NCBI GenBank assembly: GCA_937898415.1
Contig: CALDLA010000033.1
Location: 1 to 42,326, forward strand
Source of the DNA: an uncultured Prevotellaceae bacterium
Lineage (GTDB): Bacteria; Bacteroidota; Bacteroidia; Bacteroidales; Bacteroidaceae
Direction: 5' to 3'
Length of the DNA: 42,326 bases
A model generated the notes under the pieces. That model was not told the DNA's origin, made no database searches, and saw only the letters and a program-made list of their open reading frames with translations. Positions 24,337-31,920 of the stretch are shown one piece after another (position 1 is the first letter of the stretch; each line of letters opens with the position of its first letter). The translations under genes were made by a program, and so were the position numbers.

Positions 24337-27300
24337 ATGAAAACTACTACTTTGAGACTAATGTTTGGCCTGACTTTCTTGTTGGGCAGTTTGAACGTTG
24401 ATGCTGCCGATTTACTGGCGTTTCCAGGTGCCCAGGGATGGGGCCGCTTTGCCGTTGGTGGAAGAAACGGCAGTGTGTATCATGTAACGAATCTGAATGA
24501 TTCAGGCAGCGGATCGTTTCGTGATGCCGTGAGCCAGCCTAACCGTATTGTCGTGTTCGACGTGGCGGGTATTATCCGTATCAACTCGCGTATCGTCTTT
24601 GCCAAGAACTTGTATGTAGCCGGACAGACAGCTCCCGGCGAGGGTGTGACGGTCTATGGCGACGGTGTCAGTTTCTCGGGTGCCGATAATATCATCGTGC
24701 GCTACATGCGCTTTCGGATGGGTGCTGTGGGCACGAAGGACAAGGACTGCGCTGGTGTAGCAAACGGTCAGAACATGATCTTCGACCATTGCTCGTTTGC
24801 GTGGGGACAGGACGAGAACTTCTCCATTAACTGGGACAACAAGGGCACAGCCCCGAAGAATATCACCCTGATGAACTCTATCGTCGGACAGGGTCTGATG
24901 ACGCACTCGGCGGGCGGATTGATGCAGGCTGACAACATCTCCCTGTATCGCATCCTGTTGGTCGACAACTCTACCCGCAACTTCAAGGTGAAGGGTGTGA
25001 ACCAGTACGTGAACTGCCTGGTCTATAACTGGAAGAATGCGGCCTATAACATGGGTGGCGACTCTGCTGGAGAGAGTTTTGCCAACATCGAGTCAAACCT
25101 CTTTATCAATGGGCCTGCCGTTGGTGGAGACGCCTTGACGGGCGGCAACAGCAACTTCCATTTCTATGGGGCCGACAACTGGCAGGATGCTAATCGCGAC
25201 GGTGTCTACAATCCCAAGGAATTCACAGGAAACGGCGGTGGTGACCGTCAGACGAAACCCTACAGCTACCCTGAACTGGAGAAGTGGGCTGCTCAAGACC
25301 TGATAGAAAAGTTGCCACCCGAGGTGGGTGCTTCGCTGCCTTATCGTGACCTGGCCGACTGTTATATGGTTGACGAGGTGCTCAGCTTTGGTCAGAAGGG
25401 TAAACTTATTACCAACGAAAATGAACTGCCCATCGGCGTGCCCACTTCGTGGTCTGTTTTTGCAGGAACGAAGGCCAAAGATACTGATAAGGACGGTATG
25501 CCTGATGTGTGGGAGACTGCCAATGGCACAGACCCGCAGAAAGACGATGCGATGACGATTGCACAGAACGGCTATACGAACATTGAGAATTACATCAACA
25601 GTATAACCCACGATGACCGCCAGTTCTACCTGCGCCAGCCTATGTTGATGGGATTGAAGGCAGCCACGACCAACAATCTGACGCTGGAGTGGGCTGACTA
25701 TACCGAGGGCGAGGAGGGTTTTATCGTTGAGGTGAAGTGCGATGGTACGTTTGTTGAGGTGGGACGTCCCCAGATGTCTCCTTTCACGATTGAAGCCGAC
25801 TGGCTGAAACCCGCCACTGCCTATGAGGTGCGTATTTGTGCTTATGCTAGCAATGAGAAGTCGGACTACACGCCTGTGCTGACGGTCAAGACCCGCCCTG
25901 AACAGGTAGACATTATTGATTGTGAGACCTTTACGGGTACGGGCGACGGCGAATGGCTCATCAACCCGACGGAGGACACAACCATCACGCTCGACGAAGT
26001 CAAAGACTATAAGGCTGTTGTCATGCGTTCGGATGCCAATGTGACGCTCGACGGTCAGGGGAGCATTGGTGGTCAGGCATCGCTCAATAAGGCAGGACAG
26101 GGTACGCTGACCGTCAAGACCGACCAGCAATATGAGGGTGCCACCGTACAACACGACGGCATCTATGAGTTCTCTTCGCTGAAGAACGGCGGTGAAGCCA
26201 GCGGTCTCGGCAAGAGTCAGGAGTTTGCCCAGAACTGGATAATGGACGGTGGTACCTACCGCTATACAGGTGGGACGACCGCTACCAACCGCTCAGCTAA
26301 ACTCTACAATGATACGGAGTTCGAAATAGTCGGCAAGTCGGCCATTGTCACGATGAACGGCAGTATGGAGGGTTCCGGAAACCTTGTCGTCGGCGGCCAG
26401 GGTCAGCTTTTGGTCGGTTCGACGAACTTCTTCAAGTACGATGGTGACCTCGTCGTCAAGGGCGGAGAGGTGAAACTGAAGAATAAAGATGTTTCGGACA
26501 AAGGTATCGGGCAAGCTTCGCGTCTGGTGATGGCTGGTGGCAAGTTCACCACCATTGGCAAGAACGAGGCTTCTGTCACCTACAACTTCCCCATCGTTGC
26601 ACAGGCTGGCACTACGTCAACCGTAGAATTTGACCGCTGGAACGTCAACAAATGCAGCGTCAGCGGTACAGGAACTCTGCAATGGGGCGTCTGCTATTTG
26701 CGCGAATATATCGAAGGCAACTGGGACAACTTCACTGGCCAGCTTGTCATTACTAAAACAGGTAGCTATGGCGATAATCGCCAGTTTGCCGTCCGCAATG
26801 GTGCAGGAATTAAGAATGCCTCCATCTTTATGAAGTCAGGGACGGCAATCAACGGCGGAAAGAACGCCTCTACCTATTATCTGGGCGGTCTTTCGGGCGA
26901 AGTCGGCTCTAAGCTTTCGGGCTTCAATGTGAAAGCCAAGGGTGAGGGTACGTGGATAGTAGGTACAGCCAACACCCACGAGACCTTTCGAGGTGTTATC
27001 GACGACAACGATCAGGCGGGCTCACACCCTGGCAAGACCAGCATCACTAAGCAAGGTTCAGGCGACTGGCGACTAACAGGTGCCAATACCTATAGCGGTG
27101 CTACACAGGTGCAGCAAGGTCGGCTCATCATCAATGGTACCCATAGCGGAGTTGGAGCCGTCACAGTGGCTAGTGGTGCCACACTTGCCGGCAAGGGAAC
27201 CGTCACCGGTGCTGTTACTATCAACGCTGGAGGCATCCTGCAGGTAGGTGACACGTTGGCTACTGACCGAGGCCTCACCTTCAAGGCCACCCTGAAACTC

Positions 27301-27651
27301 AGTCAGGGTGCTGTACTCCAGCTGAACGAGGCAATGGCAGGTGTCAGCCGTGAACCGGGTGCCACGATACAGGCGTTTAAAGGTACTGCCACTGGCACGT
27401 TTGCCGAGATTATTCCCGCTACGCCTGGCGAGGGATTGGAGTGGGATACTTCTGAACTCTACTCCAAGGGTATCCTTCGCGTAGTGGTCAGTACGGCTGT
27501 GAATACCGTCGGGATGGGTGAACAGCATGTTCAGATAGACTATTTCCAGTTGTCAGGCGAACGCGTGGACACTCCCGCTAAAGGTGGTGTGTACATCATG
27601 CGAACCACGACGACAGACGGTCAGGTGTACACTCAGAAAGTGAATCTGTAA
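24337..27651 (+). CDS. Large secreted pectate lyase-like PL1 protein with fn3 domain and autotransporter-type beta-strand repeats
   Basis: The 1104-residue protein has a signal peptide (residues 1-23, ending NVDA). The N-terminal PL1-type beta-helix (about 25-380) contains 'FPGAQGWGRFAVGGRNG' and 'RYMRFRMG...DHCSFAWGQDEN'. An Asp-rich calcium-loop segment follows ('DTDKDGMPDVWE', about 383-405). A fibronectin type III domain is at about 432-519, then a long beta-solenoid region (about 525-1040). That region includes 'GSGDWRLTGANTYSGATQV' at about 907, typical of autotransporter-associated beta-strand (PATR) repeats. The tail 'SGERVDTPAKGGVYIM' resembles the C-terminus of secreted Bacteroidetes proteins. 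It probably binds and cuts pectin at the surface. A strong hairpin follows at 27660. Confidence 0.88.
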   Translation: MKTTTLRLMFGLTFLLGSLNVDAADLLAFPGAQGWGRFAVGGRNGSVYHVTNLNDSGSGSFRDAVSQPNRIVVFDVAGIIRINSRIVFAKNLYVAGQTAPGEGVTVYGDGVSFSGADNIIVRYMRFRMGAVGTKDKDCAGVANGQNMIFDHCSFAWGQDENFSINWDNKGTAPKNITLMNSIVGQGLMTHSAGGLMQADNISLYRILLVDNSTRNFKVKGVNQYVNCLVYNWKNAAYNMGGDSAGESFANIESNLFINGPAVGGDALTGGNSNFHFYGADNWQDANRDGVYNPKEFTGNGGGDRQTKPYSYPELEKWAAQDLIEKLPPEVGASLPYRDLADCYMVDEVLSFGQKGKLITNENELPIGVPTSWSVFAGTKAKDTDKDGMPDVWETANGTDPQKDDAMTIAQNGYTNIENYINSITHDDRQFYLRQPMLMGLKAATTNNLTLEWADYTEGEEGFIVEVKCDGTFVEVGRPQMSPFTIEADWLKPATAYEVRICAYASNEKSDYTPVLTVKTRPEQVDIIDCETFTGTGDGEWLINPTEDTTITLDEVKDYKAVVMRSDANVTLDGQGSIGGQASLNKAGQGTLTVKTDQQYEGATVQHDGIYEFSSLKNGGEASGLGKSQEFAQNWIMDGGTYRYTGGTTATNRSAKLYNDTEFEIVGKSAIVTMNGSMEGSGNLVVGGQGQLLVGSTNFFKYDGDLVVKGGEVKLKNKDVSDKGIGQASRLVMAGGKFTTIGKNEASVTYNFPIVAQAGTTSTVEFDRWNVNKCSVSGTGTLQWGVCYLREYIEGNWDNFTGQLVITKTGSYGDNRQFAVRNGAGIKNASIFMKSGTAINGGKNASTYYLGGLSGEVGSKLSGFNVKAKGEGTWIVGTANTHETFRGVIDDNDQAGSHPGKTSITKQGSGDWRLTGANTYSGATQVQQGRLIINGTHSGVGAVTVASGATLAGKGTVTGAVTINAGGILQVGDTLATDRGLTFKATLKLSQGAVLQLNEAMAGVSREPGATIQAFKGTATGTFAEIIPATPGEGLEWDTSELYSKGILRVVVSTAVNTVGMGEQHVQIDYFQLSGERVDTPAKGGVYIMRTTTTDGQVYTQKVNL

Positions 27652-27659
27652 TATAATTA

Positions 27660-27683
27660 GAGGGCTGGCAATCGCCAGCCCTC
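27660..27683 (+). terminator. Perfect 10-bp hairpin after the large PL1 gene
   Basis: GAGGGCTGGC (27660-27669) and GCCAGCCCTC (27674-27683) form a perfect stem with an AATC loop, 8 bp after the stop codon. There is no T-run, but such stems commonly end Bacteroidetes transcripts. It is symmetrical and might also serve the convergent aroC transcript. Confidence 0.75.
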
Positions 27684-27824
27684 AACCAACACAAAAACTA
27701 AACTAGACTTAACTAAAGCTATAAGGACTTTCACAAGCCCCGATTAGCGTTTGCAAAGATAGTATTAATTCTTAAAACTTCCAAACTTTTTCTCACTATT
27801 TTGAGAAAATAGTGTAAAAAAAAC

Positions 27825-28892
27825 TTAAAAACATTCTTTCGTCGATAAATATTGGTCTAAAATGACGATTGCGGCCATTGCTTCGACTACGGGAACGGCA
27901 CGTGGCAACACGCATGGGTCATGTCTTCCACGGGCTGTCAGCGTCGTCGGATTCCCCTCCATATCCACCGTCTCCTGTGGCTGCAGCAGCGTAGCAACAG
28001 GTTTGAAGGCCACGCGGAAGTAAATATCCTGTCCGTTAGAGATGCCGCCTTGTATGCCTCCGCTGTGGTTGGTCAGCGTCGTGATGGTTGGGCCGCCGAC
28101 GAATCGGTCGTTTACCTCAGAGCCGCGACAGGTTACTCCCTCGAAGCCGTCGCCATATTCAAAACCTTTGACGGCATTGATGCTCAGCATAGCAGCACCT
28201 AATTCCGCGTGAAGTTTCCCGAATTCAGGTTCTCCTAAACCTACGGGGCATCCTTTGACGATGCAGGTGATGACGCCGCCGATGGTGTCGCCCTCGGTTT
28301 TCACTTTTGTGATGAGCTGTTCCATAGCCGCAGCTTTCTCAGCATCGGGACATCTCACGGCATTACTCTCCGTCAGGTTGAGGTCATACTTTGTGTAGTC
28401 GCGGTCAAGGCAGATGTCGCCCACCTGCGACGTATAGGCCTGTATGCTGATGCCCAGCTGGCGAAGGGCCAGTTTGGCCAATGCGCCGGCAACGACGCGG
28501 CTGATGGTGATACGGGCCGACGAACGTCCACCTCCCCGATGGTCTCGGATGCCGTACTTGGAATAATAGGTGAAGTCAGCGTGCGAGGGCCTAAACACGG
28601 TGCGCAGGTTCTCATAGTCCTGCGAGTGCTGGTTCTCATTACGCACGATGAACCCGATGGGGCAGCCTGTTGACTTTCCCTCAAAGACGCCGCTCAGCAG
28701 TTCCACTTTGTCGGCCTCCTGCCTGGAGGTCGTTATCTTACTCTGGCCCGGGCGTCGGCGGTTGAGCTCGTCCTGTATGAAGTCCAGGTCGATGTCAATG
28801 CCCGCAGGCATGCCGTCAACCACTCCGCCAATGGCTGCCCCGTGGCTTTCACCGAACGTTGTCAGCGTAAAGTTCTTACCAAATGTATTCAT
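27825..28892 (-). CDS. aroC: Chorismate synthase
   Basis: AroC makes chorismate from EPSP using reduced FMN, the last common step of aromatic amino-acid synthesis. The 355-residue length is typical. Signatures are 'GESHGAAIGGVVDGMPAG' at the N-terminus, 'RPSHADFTYYSKYGIRDHRGGGRSSAR'-type region (positions about 105-135), 'HSGGIQGGISNGQ' and 'RGRHDPCVLPRAVPVVEAM' near the C-terminus. The start at 28892 (MNTFGKNFTLTTFGESHG) is chosen; the longer open frame upstream only reads through a heptamer repeat. It lies 41 bp downstream of the SlyD-type gene on the same strand. Confidence 0.98.
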   Translation of the reverse strand: MNTFGKNFTLTTFGESHGAAIGGVVDGMPAGIDIDLDFIQDELNRRRPGQSKITTSRQEADKVELLSGVFEGKSTGCPIGFIVRNENQHSQDYENLRTVFRPSHADFTYYSKYGIRDHRGGGRSSARITISRVVAGALAKLALRQLGISIQAYTSQVGDICLDRDYTKYDLNLTESNAVRCPDAEKAAAMEQLITKVKTEGDTIGGVITCIVKGCPVGLGEPEFGKLHAELGAAMLSINAVKGFEYGDGFEGVTCRGSEVNDRFVGGPTITTLTNHSGGIQGGISNGQDIYFRVAFKPVATLLQPQETVDMEGNPTTLTARGRHDPCVLPRAVPVVEAMAAIVILDQYLSTKECF

Positions 28893-28924
28893 CACTTTTC
28901 TCTCTTCACTTTTCACTCTTCACT
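28893..28924 (-). repeat. 14-nt imperfect tandem repeat immediately before aroC
   Basis: On the coding (minus) strand AGTGAAGAGTGAAA and AGTGAAGAGAGAAA follow each other, then AGTG and the aroC start codon. The 14-nt period made of two heptamers matches the repeats at 21813 and 4040. Confidence 0.75.
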
Positions 28925-28933
28925 AGCGAAGCG

Positions 28934-29506
28934 CTACTGACAATGTCCGCATCCTCCTTCGCCGCATCCTCCTTCGCCACAGTTCTCTTCATGGCAATGG
29001 CCGCCGCAGCCTCCGCAACCGCCAGCCATCTGCTTGATGAGGGCGTTGATCTCGCCGTCAGTAGCCGGGCGGTTCTCTATCATCTCGCCCGTGAAGTTCA
29101 GCATCTTTCCTGCAAGCGGGTGGTTGGTGTCAACCGTCACGCCGTCAGCTTCCACTTTGATCACTCTGGCTGGGAAGCGATTCTCCTCGGCGTCAGTCAG
29201 GGTAATGATGGCTCCTGGGAATATATTCTGTCCGTCAAACTTGCCATTGACCATGAAGACATCGCGCATCAATTTGTGTACGCCCTCGGGATCGTAATCA
29301 CCAAAAGCCTCGGCGGGTGTCAGCGTGAAGTCAAACTCCGTTCCCTTTTCCAGAGGCAGTACGCGCTTTTCCAAAGCCTCGAGTGATACCCCGAAGCCGC
29401 TGATAAACTGGAAGGGCTGTTCCTTAATGGTCTGCTCAATGAGTTCACGCTCGCCGTCGTTGACTGAGTACAGTTGGTAGTGGACGGCCAAATACTTGTG
29501 TTCCAT
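28934..29506 (-). CDS. slyD: FKBP-type peptidyl-prolyl cis-trans isomerase, SlyD-like, with metal-binding tail
   Basis: The 190-residue protein has the SlyD layout: a split FKBP domain ('YQLYSVNDGERELIEQT', 'FQFISGFGVSLEALEKRVLPL', about 5-70 and 130-155) with an inserted IF chaperone domain (about 72-128, 'AFGDYDPEGVHKLMRD'). A C-terminal tail of about 30 residues is almost only Gly, Cys, His and Glu. The tail should bind Ni2+ or Zn2+, as in Escherichia coli SlyD, which assists hydrogenase maturation and protein folding in the cytoplasm. A -7 element on the minus strand lies about 41 bp upstream. aroC follows and may be co-transcribed. Confidence 0.92.
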   Translation of the reverse strand: MEHKYLAVHYQLYSVNDGERELIEQTIKEQPFQFISGFGVSLEALEKRVLPLEKGTEFDFTLTPAEAFGDYDPEGVHKLMRDVFMVNGKFDGQNIFPGAIITLTDAEENRFPARVIKVEADGVTVDTNHPLAGKMLNFTGEMIENRPATDGEINALIKQMAGGCGGCGGHCHEENCGEGGCGEGGCGHCQ

Positions 29507-29546
29507 AATCTCTATACCTTATTATATTTAATATGATTTCTGGCTA

Positions 29547-29554
29547 CAAAGGTA
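29547..29554 (-). promoter_or_regulatory. Promoter -7 element for the SlyD-like gene
   Basis: TACCTTTG on the minus strand matches TAnnTTTG, 41 bp from the ATG at 29506. No clear -33 TTTG is visible at 20 nt, so the promoter is tentative. Confidence 0.5.
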
Positions 29555-29673
29555 CGAAAAAGCAACGAAACTACGGCATTTTTTACGTAAAAACATATAA
29601 ATTTCGAATAAACGCCGATTCTTTGACACATATCAAAGAAAGTGCTGTTCGCGCACACAATTCCTCAAAAAGG

Positions 29674-29706
29674 TTTGGCCAGTATCGAAAATCGCCGTAA
29701 CTTTGC
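29674..29706 (+). promoter_or_regulatory. Promoter for the small LTxxQ protein
   Basis: TTTG (29674-29677) and TAACTTTGC (29698-29706) are 20 nt apart, a textbook Bacteroidetes promoter on the plus strand. The start codon is at 29868, so the leader is about 155 nt. Confidence 0.8.
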
Positions 29707-29867
29707 ACCGTCAAAACCAAACAAAGGGTTGCGACAAAGGATAACAATAAAAAACAAATTAGTCAACGTAGGGGCCTGAAAGGTATCAGGTAAAAAAGGT
29801 AAAAGATTAAAAAAGGATAACAAAACACAAACACCCGTAAAGGCCCCGAGTAAAGAAAGAAAGGAAA
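29707..29867 (+). other. Long A-rich 5' leader with repeated and complementary segments
   Basis: Between the promoter at 29674-29706 and the ATG at 29868 there is no gene. The stretch is A-rich and contains two copies of AAGGATAACAA (near 29737 and 29814). GGGGCCT (29771-29777) is complementary to AGGCCCC about 65 nt downstream. A purine-rich AAAGAAAGGAAA sits before the start codon. The rest of 29507-29673 holds the two divergent promoters and nothing else recognisable. Confidence 0.5.
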
Positions 29868-30242
29868 ATGAAAATGAAAAGATTGTTTTTTGTGATGATT
29901 GCAATGCTTAGCATGACTATGACATTTGCAGAGAACGAGAACACGAAGAGCGTGAACAACGTGGAGGCCTACGACATGAGCGTCAACATGCGCAAACTGA
30001 GCGTAACCCTCGGACTGACCACCGACCAGATGGAGGCCGTCGAGAATATCCACACCACGTTTAATGCAGAGATGCATCTTGCAGCTCAGGCCGACGACGC
30101 CGACCGTCAGGAACTGGTGAAGAAGGCTGTAGAGCGCGACATCAAGTGGATGCACTACGTACTCGACGAGAAGCAGTACCGTATGTATCTGACGCTGCTC
30201 AACACTACGCTCAACAATCGTGGTCTGAACGTAAGTAAGTAA
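29868..30242 (+). CDS. Small secreted helical protein with LTxxQ-like motif
   Basis: The 124-residue protein has a signal peptide (MKMKRLFFVMIAMLSMTMTFA) and an otherwise helical chain. 'LGLTTDQMEAVENIH' matches the LTxxQ pattern of Spy/CpxP periplasmic chaperones, and a second related stretch is 'YVLDEKQYRMYLTLL', where 'LDEKQY' again fits L-x-x-x-Q. A periplasmic, stress-related role is therefore possible, but the similarity is short and I hold it loosely. It is a single-gene unit: its own promoter (29674-29706), a long leader, and a terminator at 30277-30311. Confidence 0.75.
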   Translation: MKMKRLFFVMIAMLSMTMTFAENENTKSVNNVEAYDMSVNMRKLSVTLGLTTDQMEAVENIHTTFNAEMHLAAQADDADRQELVKKAVERDIKWMHYVLDEKQYRMYLTLLNTTLNNRGLNVSK

Positions 30243-30276
30243 GAAATTGGTTAGTATTATTTGTATTTTAGCTGGC

Positions 30277-30311
30277 AAGCCGCGGGTTCGTGCAGAATCT
30301 GCGGCTTTTTC
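30277..30311 (+). terminator. Rho-independent terminator after the LTxxQ gene
   Basis: AAGCCGC (30277-30283) pairs with GCGGCTT (30301-30307). The inner GGTTC/GAATC segments extend the stem with one G-U pair, and a T-run follows. It lies 35 bp after the stop codon and immediately before the next promoter. Confidence 0.85.
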
Positions 30312-30343
30312 TTTGCACTTTCAAAAAAATCCGCTATATTTGC
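30312..30343 (+). promoter_or_regulatory. Promoter for the M48 metalloprotease gene
   Basis: TTTG (30312-30315) and TATATTTGC (30335-30343) are separated by 19 nt and fit the -33/-7 consensus. The start codon follows about 30 bp downstream. Confidence 0.75.
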
Positions 30344-30373
30344 ACCCAGATTAACAAATAAACATAAAAAACA

Positions 30374-31183
30374 ATGAAAAAGCTAAACGTTATTCTCGTA
30401 GCAATGTTGGCCACGTTGATGGTCAGTTGCGGAACCACATCGAATGTGCCTATTACCGGTCGCCAGCAGACGCTCATGGTCAGCGACGGCGAAGTTCTCT
30501 CATTGGCTAACCAGCAGTATCAGGAATTTATGAAGACAGCCAAGCTGTCCACCAATTCCACCAATACTGCGATGGTGAAAAGGGTGGGCCAGAAACTCGC
30601 TACTGCCGTCAATAGCTATCTGAACAACAACGGTTTGTCGGCCGAGGTGAAAAACTTCAACTGGGAGTTCAATCTGGTGCAGGACAAGCAGGTCAATGCC
30701 TGGTGTATGCCTGGTGGTAAGATCGTGGTCTATGAAGGCTTGCTGCCTGTGACGCAGGATGAGGCTTCGCTGGCCATTGTCTTGGGTCACGAGATAGCCC
30801 ATGCCGTAGCCAAGCACTCCGCCGAACAGCTGAGCACCAAGATGAAGCAGCAGCAGGGATTGCAGATTGGCTCGGCTGTAGCAGGCATGCTGGGTATGGG
30901 CACCAACACTCAGGCCATTGTGCAGGCCGTTGTCTCCCAGGGATTTAGCTTCGAGAACCTGAGCTATTCGCGCGACCATGAGAGCGAGGCCGACCACATG
31001 GGCCTGATTTTTGCTGCAATGGCTGGCTACGACCCACAGGTGGCTACCACCTTCTGGCAGCGCATGTCCGCCTCCTCATCCAGTCAGACGGCAGAGTTCC
31101 TGAGCGACCACCCGTCGGACGCAACCCGTATCAAGCAGATACAAGGCTGGATGCCAGAGGCCTTGAAGTATTACAAGAAATAA
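30374..31183 (+). CDS. M48 family zinc metallopeptidase, lipoprotein
   Basis: The 269-residue protein has a lipoprotein leader (MKKLNVILVAMLATLMVSC, Cys 19). The zinc motif HEIAH is in 'VLGHEIAHAVAKHSAEQ', and the third ligand Glu is in 'SRDHESEADHMGLIFAAMAGYDP'. This is the BepA/LoiP-like periplasmic M48 type, which degrades or helps assemble outer-membrane proteins. 'DKQVNAWCMPGGKIVVYEGLL' is the usual pre-motif strand. The protein has no TPR domain. It is transcribed alone, with its own promoter and a strong hairpin after the stop. It is the last core-type gene before the accessory region. Confidence 0.95.
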   Translation: MKKLNVILVAMLATLMVSCGTTSNVPITGRQQTLMVSDGEVLSLANQQYQEFMKTAKLSTNSTNTAMVKRVGQKLATAVNSYLNNNGLSAEVKNFNWEFNLVQDKQVNAWCMPGGKIVVYEGLLPVTQDEASLAIVLGHEIAHAVAKHSAEQLSTKMKQQQGLQIGSAVAGMLGMGTNTQAIVQAVVSQGFSFENLSYSRDHESEADHMGLIFAAMAGYDPQVATTFWQRMSASSSSQTAEFLSDHPSDATRIKQIQGWMPEALKYYKK

Positions 31184-31190
31184 AATAACT

Positions 31191-31229
31191 GCTACCCGGC
31201 AACTACAGCTCCGCTACCTGCCGGGTAGC
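31191..31229 (+). terminator. Strong 11-bp hairpin after the M48 gene
   Basis: GCTACCCGGCA (31191-31201) and TGCCGGGTAGC (31219-31229) form a perfect stem 8 bp after the stop codon, followed by the T-rich CTTCTTT. Confidence 0.85.
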
Positions 31230-31332
31230 GCTTCTTTACCCGGCTCAGGAATATTATGCCCTCCTTTTGCAACTCATTCTGCTATTCGTTGCAAAGCCAA
31301 ATCTGGGATTCTTCTGCATTTTGGTTGAACAT

Positions 31333-31369
31333 TTGTAAATAATTCGGATATAGTTCGTATTTTCATCTG
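31333..31369 (+). repeat. 37-bp direct repeat, copy A
   Basis: The segment from TTGTAAATAATTCGGATA to TTTTCATCTG matches 31707-31743 at 34 of 37 positions. Copy B is 374 bp downstream, at the upstream edge of the nucleotidyltransferase remnant. Confidence 0.85.
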
Positions 31370-31388
31370 AAGATTCCCTCAAATTGTT

Positions 31389-31442
31389 GAGTCGACTCAT
31401 TCGATCAAATGAGTCGACTCGTTGGATTGAATGAGTCGACTC
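31389..31442. repeat. Three GAGTCGACTC palindromes at exact 22-bp spacing
   Basis: The perfect 10-bp palindrome occurs at 31389-31398, 31411-31420 and 31433-31442. The 12-bp spacers differ partly (ATTCGATCAAAT, GTTGGATTGAAT). The 22-bp period is about two helical turns, so all three sites face the same side of the DNA, as operators of a cooperatively bound dimer would. Confidence 0.85.
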
Positions 31443-31596
31443 AACTCTTCGAACGAATTAATTGATGGAAATATACTTGGTGTGATATTGTCAAGATTTC
31501 TGACGATATTTCAACTAAATTTCAGAAGAACCAGCGAAATCAGGAAAAGACACAACATAGGTTCTCACCCTTATGAACCTATGTGAAAAGGCCAAC

Positions 31597-31630
31597 GAAC
31601 ATATGTTCAGAGGCCAACGAACATATGTTC
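31597..31630. repeat. Two GAACATATGTTC palindromes at exact 22-bp spacing
   Basis: The perfect 12-bp palindrome occurs at 31597-31608 and 31619-31630, within a tandem unit AGGCCAACGAACATATGTTC. The period, 22 bp, is the same as in the unrelated palindromes at 31389-31442. Confidence 0.85.
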
Positions 31631-31706
31631 ATTAAAAAACAAAGCAATTCGTGTACGTAAAGTGCTTCAGATTTGATGCAGTTTGGGAATAAGTTGTTGC
31701 CAACAC

Positions 31707-31743
31707 TTGTAAATAATTCGGATAAAGTTCTTATTGTCATCTG
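31707..31743 (+). repeat. 37-bp direct repeat, copy B
   Basis: This matches copy A (31333-31369) except for three substitutions. It ends directly where the recognisable nucleotidyltransferase coding sequence begins. Confidence 0.85.
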
Positions 31744-31893
31744 TGATAGTTGAGGACTACGGTGTTCGTTCGCTTCGTTTGTTTGGTTCAGTTGCACGCA
31801 ATGAGCAACACGAGACAAGCGACGTTGACATATTTGTCGAGATGGAGCCAAGCCTCTATCAGATAATTGGTTTAAAGGAGCAGGGGCGGTGAT
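31743..31893 (+). pseudogene. Remnant of a MNT-type minimal nucleotidyltransferase gene
   Basis: Reading from about 31743, the frame encodes 'VIVEDYGVRSLRLFGSVAR', then 'NEQHETSDVDIFVEMEPSL' and 'YQIIGLKEQGR', then a stop at 31891-31893. This carries the MNT signature G-S-x-x-R...S-D-x-D of small nucleotidyltransferases, such as the antitoxin partner in HEPN/MNT modules. Intact proteins of this type are about 95-100 residues. Here there is no upstream ATG (a TAA precedes at 31710-31712), the C-terminal third is missing and no HEPN gene follows. I regard it as a decayed fragment of an earlier accessory gene. Confidence 0.75.
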
Positions 31894-31920
31894 GGCCTAC
31901 TCCCCGCACTCTGCGGCGTA

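Noticed and set aside
25093..26154. 353-codon open frame on the minus strand
   Set aside because: It lies wholly antisense to the PL1 gene, whose signal peptide, PL1 and fn3 motifs are clear. The minus-strand product shows no domain, and long antisense frames are common in this codon usage.
31389..31630. Possible CRISPR array
   Set aside because: The 10-12-bp palindromes with 10-12-bp spacers are far too short for CRISPR repeats and spacers, and no cas gene is present.
31579..31851. 90-codon minus-strand frame across the palindromes and remnant
   Set aside because: It reads through the GAACATATGTTC repeats and antisense to the nucleotidyltransferase remnant. There is no start-site support.
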